From positions 2,593,001 to 2,657,000 of the forward strand of contig NZ_CP149932.1 of NCBI RefSeq assembly GCF_037949795.1: a stretch of 64,000 nt of DNA, written 5' to 3'. Shown here piece after piece: positions 21,406 through 28,949 of this stretch. Numbering within the stretch: position 1 is the first letter of the stretch; every line of letters begins with the position of its first letter. The position numbers were made by a program, and so were the translations under genes. The notes under the pieces are model-generated. The model did no database searches. It had not been told where the DNA came from and saw nothing but the letters and a program-made list of their open reading frames with translations. The DNA is from Thioclava sp. GXIMD2076. Lineage in GTDB: Bacteria > Pseudomonadota > Alphaproteobacteria > Rhodobacterales > Rhodobacteraceae.

Positions 21406-22284
21406 ATGCCGATGAGTTACAGATCACCGATCTACAAAACACAGGCCGAGTGGCTTTCGACAAAGAACAAGCAGGTTCTGCTGTTTGCCATGTCGGGTCT
21501 GGGCAAGACCTATCTTTCGTCGATGCTCCGCGCGGCGGGCGGCTGGTTCCATTACTCCGTCGATTACCGGATCGGCACCCGCTATATGGGCGAGTATATC
21601 GCCGACAACTTCAAAAGCGAGGCGATGAAGGTCCCGTTCCTGCGTGAACTGCTGTTGCAGGATGCGGTCTATATCGCCTCCAACATCACATTCGACAATC
21701 TGGCGCCCCTCTCGACCTATCTGGGCAAACCCGGATCGCCGCAAAAGGGTGGTCTGCCCTTCGAGGAATACATGCTGCGCCAGAACCAGCATATGCGCGC
21801 CGAGACGGCGGCCCTGCTGGACACGACCCATTTCATTCGTCGCGCCCGTAACATCTATAACATCCCGAATTTCATCTGTGATTCCGGTGGTTCGATCTGC
21901 GAGGTGGTCAACCCCGAGGATCCAAAGGACCCGATCCTGTCGGAGCTTTCCACCCACAATCTGATGGTCTGGATCGAGGGCTCTGACGCCCATACCGACG
22001 AGCTGGTGCGCCGTTTTGATCGTGCCCCCAAGCCCATGTATTACCAACCCCAGTTCCTCGAACGGAAATGGGTGGAATACCGTGTGGAGCGCGGCCTCAA
22101 GGAAGACGAGGTGAACCCTGATGATTTTGTCCGCTGGACCTACCGTCAGGCGCTCGAACACCGTCAGCCGCGCTACGACGCGATGGCGCGGAACTGGGGC
22201 ATCACGCTGAAGGCCGAACAGGTGGCAACCGTGCGCGATGAACAGGACTTCACGCAGCTGATCGCCTCCGCCCTTCCCAAATAA
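21406..22284 (+). CDS. P-loop ATPase of unknown function
   Basis: About 292 residues. A Walker A motif AMSGLGKTYLS sits near residue 30, preceded by a strand (KQVLLF), so it is a nucleotide-binding protein. No clear partner domain is visible; the middle part contains FICDSGGSICEVV and NLMVWIEGS, which could include the Walker B strand. It has no signal or membrane helix. I know similar hypothetical ATPases in Rhodobacteraceae but no function. The start is uncertain between ATG 21406 (GGGG upstream), ATG 21412 and GTG 21400. It is followed by metA after 55 nt. Confidence 0.65.
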   Translation: MPMSYRSPIYKTQAEWLSTKNKQVLLFAMSGLGKTYLSSMLRAAGGWFHYSVDYRIGTRYMGEYIADNFKSEAMKVPFLRELLLQDAVYIASNITFDNLAPLSTYLGKPGSPQKGGLPFEEYMLRQNQHMRAETAALLDTTHFIRRARNIYNIPNFICDSGGSICEVVNPEDPKDPILSELSTHNLMVWIEGSDAHTDELVRRFDRAPKPMYYQPQFLERKWVEYRVERGLKEDEVNPDDFVRWTYRQALEHRQPRYDAMARNWGITLKAEQVATVRDEQDFTQLIASALPK

Positions 22285-22339
22285 CCTGTTAGCACCTATC
22301 TGCTAAATCCCGCCAATACCCCTTTTCAGGATTAGACCA

Positions 22340-23260
22340 ATGCCCATCACCCTCCCCGAAACGCTTCCCGCCTTTGACATCCTGTCGAAGGAAGGCGTCA
22401 TGGTGATGAGCCCGGGGCGTGCAGCGACGCAGGACATCCGGCCCCTGCGGATCGGGCTCCTGAACCTGATGCCGAAGAAGATCCAGACCGAGAACCAGTT
22501 CGCGCGTCTGATCGGTGCGACGCCCCTGCAGATCGATTTCCAGCTGATCCGTATGAGCGAGCACCAGACCAAGAATACGGCGGCCGAACATATGGAGGCC
22601 TTCTACCGCCCCTTCGCCGAGGTCGAGGCCGCGGACGAGCGCTTTGACGGGCTGTTGATCACCGGTGCCCCGATAGAACATCTGCCCTTCGAGGAGGTCA
22701 CCTATTGGGACGAGCTCCGCCGCGTCTTCGACTGGGCGCGGACCCATGTGTTTTCCACCTTCGGCGTCTGCTGGGGCGGCATGGCGATGGCCTATCACAA
22801 CAACGCTGTTCCCAAACATATCCTGCCCAAGAAACAGTTCGGCCTCTACCGCCACGACAATTGTGACCCGACCTCGGTATTCCTGCGCGGATTTTCCGAT
22901 GACTGTCTGGTGCCCGTCTCGCGCTGGACCGAGATGCGCCGATCCGAGATGGAGGCCGCGGGGCTCAAGATGCTGCTCGACAGCCATGAAACCGGCCCTT
23001 GTCTTGTCGAGGACAGCGCTTCGCGCGCACTCTATGTGTTCAACCACTTCGAATATGACAGCACCACGCTGAAAGAAGAATATGATCGTGATCTGGCATC
23101 GGGGAAACCGGTTGCCCTTCCCGTGAATTATTATCCTGAGAACGACCCCAGCCGGATGCCTAAAAATCGTTGGCGCAGCCATGCCCATCTTCTTTACGGC
23201 AACTGGATCAACCAGATTTATCAGGATACCCCTTATGACCTTCGCGATATCGGCGCTTAA
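22340..23260 (+). CDS. metA: Homoserine O-acyltransferase (probably acetyl-CoA dependent)
   Basis: Activates homoserine for methionine synthesis. The 306-residue protein has the MetA fold: catalytic Cys144 in [10 protein letters not shown], His236 and Glu238 in NHFEYD. The residue that sets acyl choice lies in GAPIE (Glu113), where E. coli MetA has Gly (GAPLG) and acetyl-CoA-specific homologues have Glu; acetylation is therefore predicted although databases often call the family succinyltransferase. The 55-nt upstream gap has a small hairpin (TTAGCA/TGCTAA) but no recognisable SAM-II riboswitch. The 3' end overlaps the next gene by 26 nt. Confidence 0.93.
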   Translation: MPITLPETLPAFDILSKEGVMVMSPGRAATQDIRPLRIGLLNLMPKKIQTENQFARLIGATPLQIDFQLIRMSEHQTKNTAAEHMEAFYRPFAEVEAADERFDGLLITGAPIEHLPFEEVTYWDELRRVFDWARTHVFSTFGVCWGGMAMAYHNNAVPKHILPKKQFGLYRHDNCDPTSVFLRGFSDDCLVPVSRWTEMRRSEMEAAGLKMLLDSHETGPCLVEDSASRALYVFNHFEYDSTTLKEEYDRDLASGKPVALPVNYYPENDPSRMPKNRWRSHAHLLYGNWINQIYQDTPYDLRDIGA

Positions 23261-24203
23261 ATATCCGCTTTTACTGGCGCTTTGCGCGGGGGTGGTGTCG
23301 GGCTGCACCGTGCTGAAGGCTGAACATCGCGAGGCGCGCGCAGAGGCCCGCTATCCGCCTACCGGCACAATGGTGACGCTGGCGGATGGCCCGCATGCCG
23401 GCCAGATCGTGCATGTGAAGGTCGAAGGTCCGGAAGATGCGCCCCAGATCGTGCTGATCCACGGCGCATCGGGCAGCCTGCGCGACATGACCTTCCGGCT
23501 GGCCCCCGCGCTTGTCGAGGACCACCGGCTCTTCATCGTCGACCGCCCCGGTTTCGGTTATTCGCAGCCGATGGAAGATGACAGCATTTTCCAGCAAGCC
23601 GCCGTGCTGCGACAGGCAGTGGACCAACTGGGCGCGAAGACCCCGATGGTTCTGGGCCATTCCTATGGCGGGGCAGTGGCGCTGGCATGGGCCACGCAAG
23701 CGCCCGACAGCCTCAGCTCTCTGGTGCTTCTGTCAGCGGCGTCCCAGACATGGGAGGGCGATCTGCCATGGCTTTACAAGCTGACAGCGCCGCCATTGGG
23801 CCAGACGCTTGCCGTGCCGCTGATCACCGCTTGGGCCCCCGAGAGCGCTGTGACATCCGCAGTCGAAGAGGTCTTCGAGCCCGAAGCGATGCCCGACGGC
23901 TATATCGCGCATTTCGGCCCCGATATGACCCTGCGCCGCGTCACGATGCGGGCCAATGCACGCCAGCGGGCGCATCTGAAGGCCGAGATTGCGCAGATGG
24001 TCCCCGATTATGGCAAGGTGAGCGTGCCGGTCGAGCTGTTGCATGGCGATCAGGACACCACCGTGGGGCTAGAGATCCATTCGCGCCCCACGGCCCGTGC
24101 CCTGCCCCATGCGCGTCTGACTGTGCTCAAAGGTGCAGGCCATATGATCGAGCAGACCCGCGTGCCTGATGTGCTAGAGGCCATCAAGCGGCTCGAAAAT
24201 TGA
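23235..24203 (+). CDS. Alpha/beta-hydrolase lipoprotein
   Basis: 322 residues starting inside the end of metA. The N-terminus ([19 protein letters not shown]) is a lipoprotein signal with lipobox VVSGC, so the mature protein is probably membrane-anchored and periplasmic. The hydrolase core shows the oxyanion HGASGS, the nucleophile elbow [10 protein letters not shown], a later HGDQDTTV (acid) and GAGHMIEQ (His): a full Ser-Asp-His triad. An in-frame ATG at 23181 would lie deeper in metA and lose the signal peptide, so 23235 is preferred. The substrate is unknown; overlap implies coupling with metA. Confidence 0.8.
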   Translation: MTFAISALKYPLLLALCAGVVSGCTVLKAEHREARAEARYPPTGTMVTLADGPHAGQIVHVKVEGPEDAPQIVLIHGASGSLRDMTFRLAPALVEDHRLFIVDRPGFGYSQPMEDDSIFQQAAVLRQAVDQLGAKTPMVLGHSYGGAVALAWATQAPDSLSSLVLLSAASQTWEGDLPWLYKLTAPPLGQTLAVPLITAWAPESAVTSAVEEVFEPEAMPDGYIAHFGPDMTLRRVTMRANARQRAHLKAEIAQMVPDYGKVSVPVELLHGDQDTTVGLEIHSRPTARALPHARLTVLKGAGHMIEQTRVPDVLEAIKRLEN

Positions 24204-24311
24204 CCCGCTGCTACGTGGGTCAGGAAAACCTCGAGTTTTCAAGATCTTCTTTGCGGCCTCTTGCTCCGTCTGCGCCGCTTTTGCATAGTAGGGTAACCCA
24301 GAGGAGAGCCC

Positions 24312-25208
24312 ATGAGCGAGATCCCGCAGCCCGGAACGCAGCCAGTGCCCTTTATCGGCCAGATTACCGATTATCTCGAGAATGGCGCACCGCAGGAGAT
24401 CCGTGACGCGATACGGAGGTGTGGCCCCAAGAATATGCTCAGCCCCTCCTACCCCTATCGGGTGGCGATGAAGGGCAAGGACTATGACAGGCATATGCAG
24501 GCGCTGCAGATCGAGCTCGTGAAAATGCATTACGGGCTGAAAGCCTCGGGTAAGCGGATGATGGTGCTTTTCGAGGGCCGCGATGCCGCCGGAAAAGGCA
24601 GCACGATCAAACGGGTTCAGGAAAACCTCAACCCGCGCTCGGCCTATGTGGTGGCGCTGCCCAAAGCCAATGACCGCGAGGCCTCGCAATGGTATTTCCA
24701 GCGCTATGTCGAGCGCATTCCCGCCAAGGGCGAGATCGCGCTTTTCGACCGCAGCTGGTATAACCGTGGCGTTGTCGAGAAGGTTTTCGATTTCTGCACA
24801 CAGGCACAGCGCGAACATTTCTTCTACCAGCTTCCCGAATTCGAGAAGATGCTCGTCGATGACGGGATCATCCTTGTGAAGCTCTGGCTCAACGTGGACC
24901 GCGCCGAGCAGCTGCGCCGGTTCCTCGACCGCGAGAAAGACCCGCTGAAACAGTGGAAACTGAGCTGGATCGATGTCGAGGGCCTGCGTAAATGGGAGGC
25001 CTATAGCCAAGCGATCACCGAAACCCTGACACGCTCGGACAATCTGCATGCGCCCTGGACGATCATCCGCTCCGACGACAAGAAACGCGCGCGTATCGCC
25101 GCGATCCAGACGATTCTCAACGCGATCAGCTATCCCGGCAAGGATCGCGATGCTATAGGCGGGATCGATCCAACAATTTGCGGCGGGCTCGACATCCTGA
25201 ATGTCTAA
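24312..25208 (+). CDS. ppk2: Polyphosphate kinase 2 (PPK2)
   Basis: Transfers phosphate between polyphosphate and nucleotides. The 298-residue single-domain protein has Walker [12 protein letters not shown] (residues 87-97), the lid/Walker B element [12 protein letters not shown], and the conserved [15 protein letters not shown] segment, which fit PPK2 class I (mainly NDP phosphorylation). The ATG follows GAGGAG. The TetR gene downstream starts inside its last codons (8-nt overlap), so the two are co-transcribed. Confidence 0.93.
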   Translation: MSEIPQPGTQPVPFIGQITDYLENGAPQEIRDAIRRCGPKNMLSPSYPYRVAMKGKDYDRHMQALQIELVKMHYGLKASGKRMMVLFEGRDAAGKGSTIKRVQENLNPRSAYVVALPKANDREASQWYFQRYVERIPAKGEIALFDRSWYNRGVVEKVFDFCTQAQREHFFYQLPEFEKMLVDDGIILVKLWLNVDRAEQLRRFLDREKDPLKQWKLSWIDVEGLRKWEAYSQAITETLTRSDNLHAPWTIIRSDDKKRARIAAIQTILNAISYPGKDRDAIGGIDPTICGGLDILNV

Positions 25209-25818
25209 ACAAGGCTATCATCACGGCGATCTGCGCCGAGCACTGGTGGAGGCGGCCCTACGCCTGATCGAGGAAAAAGGCCCCACGGGCTTTACGCTTT
25301 CGGAGGCGGCAAAGACCGCAGGTGTGACACCTGCCGCCGTCTATCGCCATTTCGCCGGACGCGAGGATCTGATCACCGAATGCGCCCGTCAGGGGTTCCT
25401 GATTTTCGGGGATCTACTGGAACATGCTTGGAATCGCGGCAAACCATCGGCGCTGACCGCCTTCAGCGCGGTCGGCCGCGCCTATCTGGCTTTCGCCAAG
25501 CGCTACCCCGGCCATTATATGGCAATGTTCGAAAGCGGGCTCTCGCCGCAAACCTCCGATGTCGTGGGGCAAGTGGCGCTGAAGGCGCGTCAGGTAATGG
25601 ATCAGGCAACTGAAGCCCTTTTGGCGCATATCCCTGCCGAGCGCCGCCCACCGGTTGCAATGGTCTCGGCCCATATCGCAGCAATGTCACACGGCGTTAT
25701 CGAGCTGCATGCCCGTCCGCCCGCTGGCTCTTCAAGCCCCTACAGCCCCGAAGATCTCTTGGAAAGCGGCGTGGGGATCTACCTGCGCGGCTTGGGAATT
25801 CTGCCTCCCGACCGCTAA
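25201..25818 (+). CDS. TetR-family transcriptional regulator
   Basis: 205 residues: an N-terminal helix-turn-helix (residues about 8-55, with [27 protein letters not shown]) and an all-helical ligand domain ending [11 protein letters not shown], similar to TetR proteins with the TetR_C_33/WHG type domain. It overlaps ppk2 by 8 nt, so it may control polyphosphate use or simply ride on that transcript; the inducer is unknown. A convergent hairpin terminator follows at 25839. Confidence 0.88.
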   Translation: MSKQGYHHGDLRRALVEAALRLIEEKGPTGFTLSEAAKTAGVTPAAVYRHFAGREDLITECARQGFLIFGDLLEHAWNRGKPSALTAFSAVGRAYLAFAKRYPGHYMAMFESGLSPQTSDVVGQVALKARQVMDQATEALLAHIPAERRPPVAMVSAHIAAMSHGVIELHARPPAGSSSPYSPEDLLESGVGIYLRGLGILPPDR

Positions 25819-25838
25819 TTACCTCACCGCAAGAGAAA

Positions 25839-25859
25839 AGGCGCGCCTATGGCGCGCCT
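25839..25859 (-). terminator. Bidirectional hairpin, best fitting the beta-barrel gene
   Basis: 9-bp perfect stem AGGCGCGCC / GGCGCGCCT with TAT loop. On the minus strand it is followed by TTTTCTC, so it terminates the outer-membrane gene; on the plus strand there is no T run. Confidence 0.75.
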
Positions 25860-25883
25860 CCCAAGTCCGATTTCCGGAAAAAA

Positions 25884-26447
25884 TCAGAACTTGTAGGATG
25901 CTTTCAGAGCAACCGTGGTGTTGTTGAAGTCTTGATCGGTACCGTCGAAATCGTCGGTATCGGCGTAGGAGACTTCGCCACCCACAACCCAGTTGTCGTT
26001 ATACATGTAGTCGACGCCTGCGCTGATGGACGGTGCCCAGTCGGAATTGTCGTCTGCGTCGTAATAGGCGCCACCCAGGGTGCCGTAGTACAGCCACTGG
26101 CCATTTTTCACACCGGCGAGGGCTTTGATATGGCCCATGTTGTCATAGGTGTTCGCGTCGAGCGCGGAATAGTCGACTTCGCCACCAACGACATATTTGC
26201 CGAGGTCGTATTTGTAGCCAGCTTGAACGCCGAGCGAACCGCCACGGTCATCCGAGAAGTCGCCTTCCATGTTGTTGTAGCCAACTTGTGCACCAGCATA
26301 GAAGCCGGTCCAGTTTGCTGCCGGCACAACGACCGGAGCGGGGGCTGCAACCGGAGCTGCTTCCACGACGGGTTGCGAATAGCCACCAGCCATTGCTGCG
26401 CCGGCGCCTGCGATAAGTGCGGTCGAAACCAGAACCAGAGTTTTCAT
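25884..26447 (-). CDS. Small outer-membrane beta-barrel protein
   Basis: 187 residues with a signal peptide (MKTLVLVSTALIAGAGAAMA), a Pro/Ala/Val-rich linker (about 21-44), then an 8-strand-like barrel beginning WTGFYAGAQVGY and ending in the Phe-terminated strand ALKASYKF, as in OmpA-N/Hbp-like surface proteins. Asp- and Tyr-rich loops are typical. AAGGAGAG precedes the ATG at 26447. A short hairpin (GAGGG/CCCTC) lies in the leader at about 26473-26486. Probable role: an abundant structural or adhesion barrel; no specific function. Confidence 0.82.
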   Translation of the reverse strand: MKTLVLVSTALIAGAGAAMAGGYSQPVVEAAPVAAPAPVVVPAANWTGFYAGAQVGYNNMEGDFSDDRGGSLGVQAGYKYDLGKYVVGGEVDYSALDANTYDNMGHIKALAGVKNGQWLYYGTLGGAYYDADDNSDWAPSISAGVDYMYNDNWVVGGEVSYADTDDFDGTDQDFNNTTVALKASYKF

Positions 26448-26794
26448 CGTAACTCTCCTTTATTGTTATCCTGAGGGCTGTCCCTCTCAAGCTCACCCGC
26501 CTCACATATACCTGCTGTCCAGAATTGCGAGAGGGGTCGCGTTCACAAGAAACGGCGCAACACGTGAGCGTGAATGGTTCCCGAAGATTACGCAAGGTAA
26601 GGAAATATATAAGTATTTTCTTAGACATCCAGAAGTGAACTCATTCGTTCAGATGCTATTTCAGCCTCTTGCTTGATCACGAACGGCATTTTCTGAACGC
26701 CGGAAAAAAATTTGGAAAAAGCTGAAAAAAGCTGTTGCGCTCCCTCCGGCTTCTGGGTACATCCCCGCTACCCGATCGAAAGATGATCCAGTGC
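26448..26794. other. Intergenic region before tRNA-Ser
   Basis: 347 nt, lower in GC than its neighbours. It should hold the promoter of the leftward beta-barrel gene and that of tRNA-Ser. The only open frames run antisense through the tRNA and are not believable genes. No other motif was recognised. Confidence 0.6.
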
Positions 26795-26884
26795 GGAGAG
26801 GTGCCGGAGCGGTCGAACGGGGCGGTCTCGAAAACCGTTGTGGGTGAAAGCCTACCCAGGGTTCGAATCCCTGTCTCTCCGCCA
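26795..26884 (+). tRNA. tRNA-Ser (anticodon CGA)
   Basis: A 90-nt class II tRNA. The acceptor arm GGAGAGG pairs with TCTCTCC (last pair G-U), followed by discriminator G and an encoded CCA. The anticodon loop CTCGAAA gives anticodon CGA, reading UCG. A long variable arm (TGTGGGTGAAAGCCTACCCA area) and the T-loop GGTTCGAATCC are present. Confidence 0.97.
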
Positions 26885-26889
26885 TTTAT

Positions 26890-26925
26890 CTCTGTTTTCA
26901 TTGTATAATTTTAATGAAAACAGAG
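26890..26925. repeat. Inverted repeat directly after tRNA-Ser
   Basis: Perfect 13-bp arms CTCTGTTTTCATT and AATGAAAACAGAG with a 10-nt AT-rich loop, starting 6 nt after the tRNA CCA. It could stop tRNA transcription, although there is no T run after the hairpin. Confidence 0.8.
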
Positions 26926-27235
26926 TTGGCTCAATATCCGACACATCGAAAGCCGAAGTGCTAGACGTGCTTGCTGTTTCCTTGCTGAGACCTTTTCTCG
27001 ATACGCATACCAAGGCGTGCGCTTGGCAAGGGCGATAACGGCTTCACCCTTCAGCGCCTTTCGTCCCGTAGCTAGCGCGCCGTGAGGCGCCCAGCGGTTC
27101 TTTCACACGACCGCCAGAGTTTGGCACGGTTCGCCTTTCCGGGTCTTTGGCCACATGTGATGCGAGCTTTTTTGACCATCGTCTTTTCAAACGTTTCAGT
27201 CTTCCGCAGCATCACCCCCATGCCACGCACTTACG

Positions 27236-27287
27236 GGGCATAGGCAATAGGGCAGAACGAGCCGCATCCGCCCTATTGCCCATGCCC
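27236..27287. repeat. Long inverted repeat in gene-poor region
   Basis: 18-bp arms GGGCATAGGCAATAGGGC and GCCCTATTGCCCATGCCC match at 17 of 18 positions around a 16-nt spacer. There is no T run on either side, so a simple terminator is unlikely. It may be a structured RNA, a protein-binding site or a mobile-element remnant. Confidence 0.8.
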
Positions 27288-28383
27288 TGCCATCTCTCAC
27301 GGGCTTACATTTCAAATGGCTGACAGGGTGACACCCGATACCAGCCAATCGGACCAGCGCCGTTTGACTTGGGCCTGTTAGCTTGCGCGGCGCGTCAGGC
27401 TAGGCGACCGTGTCCCAGCCAATGGTGTAGTTCCGTGTGATCATCGGATACCCTGATAAGGTCGCCCTGCGCCTCAACCTTGCGCAAGATGATCGCCTTG
27501 GCCGCCGAGCAGCTAATGGGACTGGCGGCTGGTGTCAGGACCGGCACGGACCGTGGCGAGAAGAGAACCGAGTGACTGGCGCAGCGAAATGGCTTCAGGG
27601 AAGGCGCTGGCAGACACGCGCAGGCGCCGGTCAGTTGCGCATAGCCCCCCTCCATGGATCCCCTCGAGCTCGCGGCATGTTTCATTTGACATGAATGCGA
27701 CCGAAGCCGCGTCCCTTTAGACGGGTTGCGCTTTGCGGGATATCTTCGCGGCGTCCCAAGCTTAGACATATGTCGGTTCCAGAAAGTGCAGACCAGCCTC
27801 AGGCTCGGCGCTAGCACTTCGAACGCGACAAGGTTCTGCTTGACCGCGCCTTCGCTCCCTCATCAGCAAACTGTCGCGCCCCAGCGTCCCCCTTCCGGCT
27901 CTCGTTTTTCAACTGTCATCGCCTTCGCACGGCCACATCAGCTCCCTGACCCGTTCCGGCATTCCCACAGCCAGTCCTCTCTCCTCCGAAAAAGAAATCT
28001 GCCAGACGGCCAAGGTCACACGGTGCGTTTTGCCCCATGCTCAGGGGCAGAAATCCAATAATCTCCCGCAAAACGTTTTGGTTCCATGATGAATTTCATC
28101 AAGAGCCGAAAGCCCGGAACCGCAGTCCGGTTTTCTGGTCCTACGGGCTCGTATCTGCTTGCACAGCCGAGCTGACCAGGTCTTTGGCGCGCGTATAGCT
28201 CCGTCCCAATCCACTGGAAAACATAACACCCGTAACTTTTCCAGTTTTCGGGATGCGCCCCGTTTCAGCCACAATTGCGCCGCCAAGTTTCCTTTGACGC
28301 TCCGTAAGCCAATAAACCTACAGAGCCAGAACGGTCTCGCTAAAGCTGAAGAACTCAGCCCCTTTTCGAGCGGAGTCTGTCCC

Positions 28384-28812
28384 ATGCGTCTTGCGTCCAC
28401 CCTTATCGGCACCACTGCGACCACTCTGCTGGCCGCCCTGCCCTTCAGTCTTCTCGGTGCCCCGCAGGAATCCGCTGACCGCGCAGCGATCCTTCTCTAT
28501 AGCGATCCCGCGCTACCGACTGTCTTCCGCGAGGCACTGGGATCGGCCCTGAGCCAGCTTGCCAAAGGCGAGAAGGTTCTTTCCGTTCCCATGCAGGACG
28601 CGCCGCTCGACGGCGGGCAGATCCTCGTGCGTTACTCCTCGACCACTTTCAACAACACTGTGATCAGCGGCTTTCTCAGCTGGGAAGACGCAACCGGCCA
28701 TGGGGCAACCGGCCCGACGATCGGGCTCTCGGCCATGGACCGCGAAATCGGCGATGATTTGCTGCGCGATTTCGCAGCGGATCTTACGCAGAATTTCGAC
28801 TTGCCTCTCTGA
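28384..28812 (+). CDS. Small exported protein of unknown function
   Basis: 142 residues with a signal-peptide-like start (MRLASTLIGTTATTLLAALP, cleavage near residue 26) and a soluble remainder with no family I recognise; two acidic-hydrophobic stretches (LDGGQILVRYSSTTFNN and MDREIGDDLLRDFAADLTQNF) stand out. I chose the ATG at 28384 because the longer frame begins in gene-poor sequence and hides the signal peptide; CGGAG lies upstream. It lies 137 nt before the RTX protease, same direction, so a joint role in secretion or protease control is possible but unproven. Confidence 0.55.
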   Translation: MRLASTLIGTTATTLLAALPFSLLGAPQESADRAAILLYSDPALPTVFREALGSALSQLAKGEKVLSVPMQDAPLDGGQILVRYSSTTFNNTVISGFLSWEDATGHGATGPTIGLSAMDREIGDDLLRDFAADLTQNFDLPL

Positions 28813-28949
28813 GGTCCATCCCTGACAGGGCCATCACTGGTCCCGCATCATCATGATCGGCTCCCCTGCTGGAGCCCGACCCTTTCCAACCCAGATCCCG
28901 CCAGAACATTCGCCCGAGATCGCCAGACCCTGCCAGTGAGGACCAGCCG

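Larger units (their letters stand above)
26885..28383. other. Gene-poor region downstream of tRNA-Ser
   Basis: About 1.5 kb without a convincing protein gene. Open frames are short (the longest about 140 codons), start at poor sites and show no family resemblance; reading frames on the minus strand are interrupted repeatedly. Two large inverted repeats lie here (26890-26925 and 27236-27287), and a smaller hairpin with TTTT (28114-28134). Position next to a tRNA suggests the worn remains of an integrated element, but I found no integrase, no repeated tRNA 3' end, and no RNA gene I could name. Confidence 0.6.

Noticed and set aside
22285-22339. SAM-II riboswitch in front of metA
   Set aside because: Expected in alphaproteobacteria, but the 55-nt gap lacks the SAM-II core sequence and pseudoknot; only a small TTAGCA/TGCTAA hairpin is present.
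26661-26901. Two short frames antisense to tRNA-Ser (product with FEPWVGF-type text)
   Set aside because: These are the familiar false proteins made by translating the reverse of a tRNA-Ser gene.
27395-27817. 140-codon minus-strand frame in the gene-poor region
   Set aside because: Poor start, Ser/Pro/Arg/Cys-rich product without known motifs, and the surrounding frame is broken; not called as a gene.
26795-28383. Integrated element with att repeats at tRNA-Ser
   Set aside because: No second copy of the tRNA 3' end (GTTCGAATCCCTG) and no integrase found in the window; kept only as a possibility for the gene-poor region.
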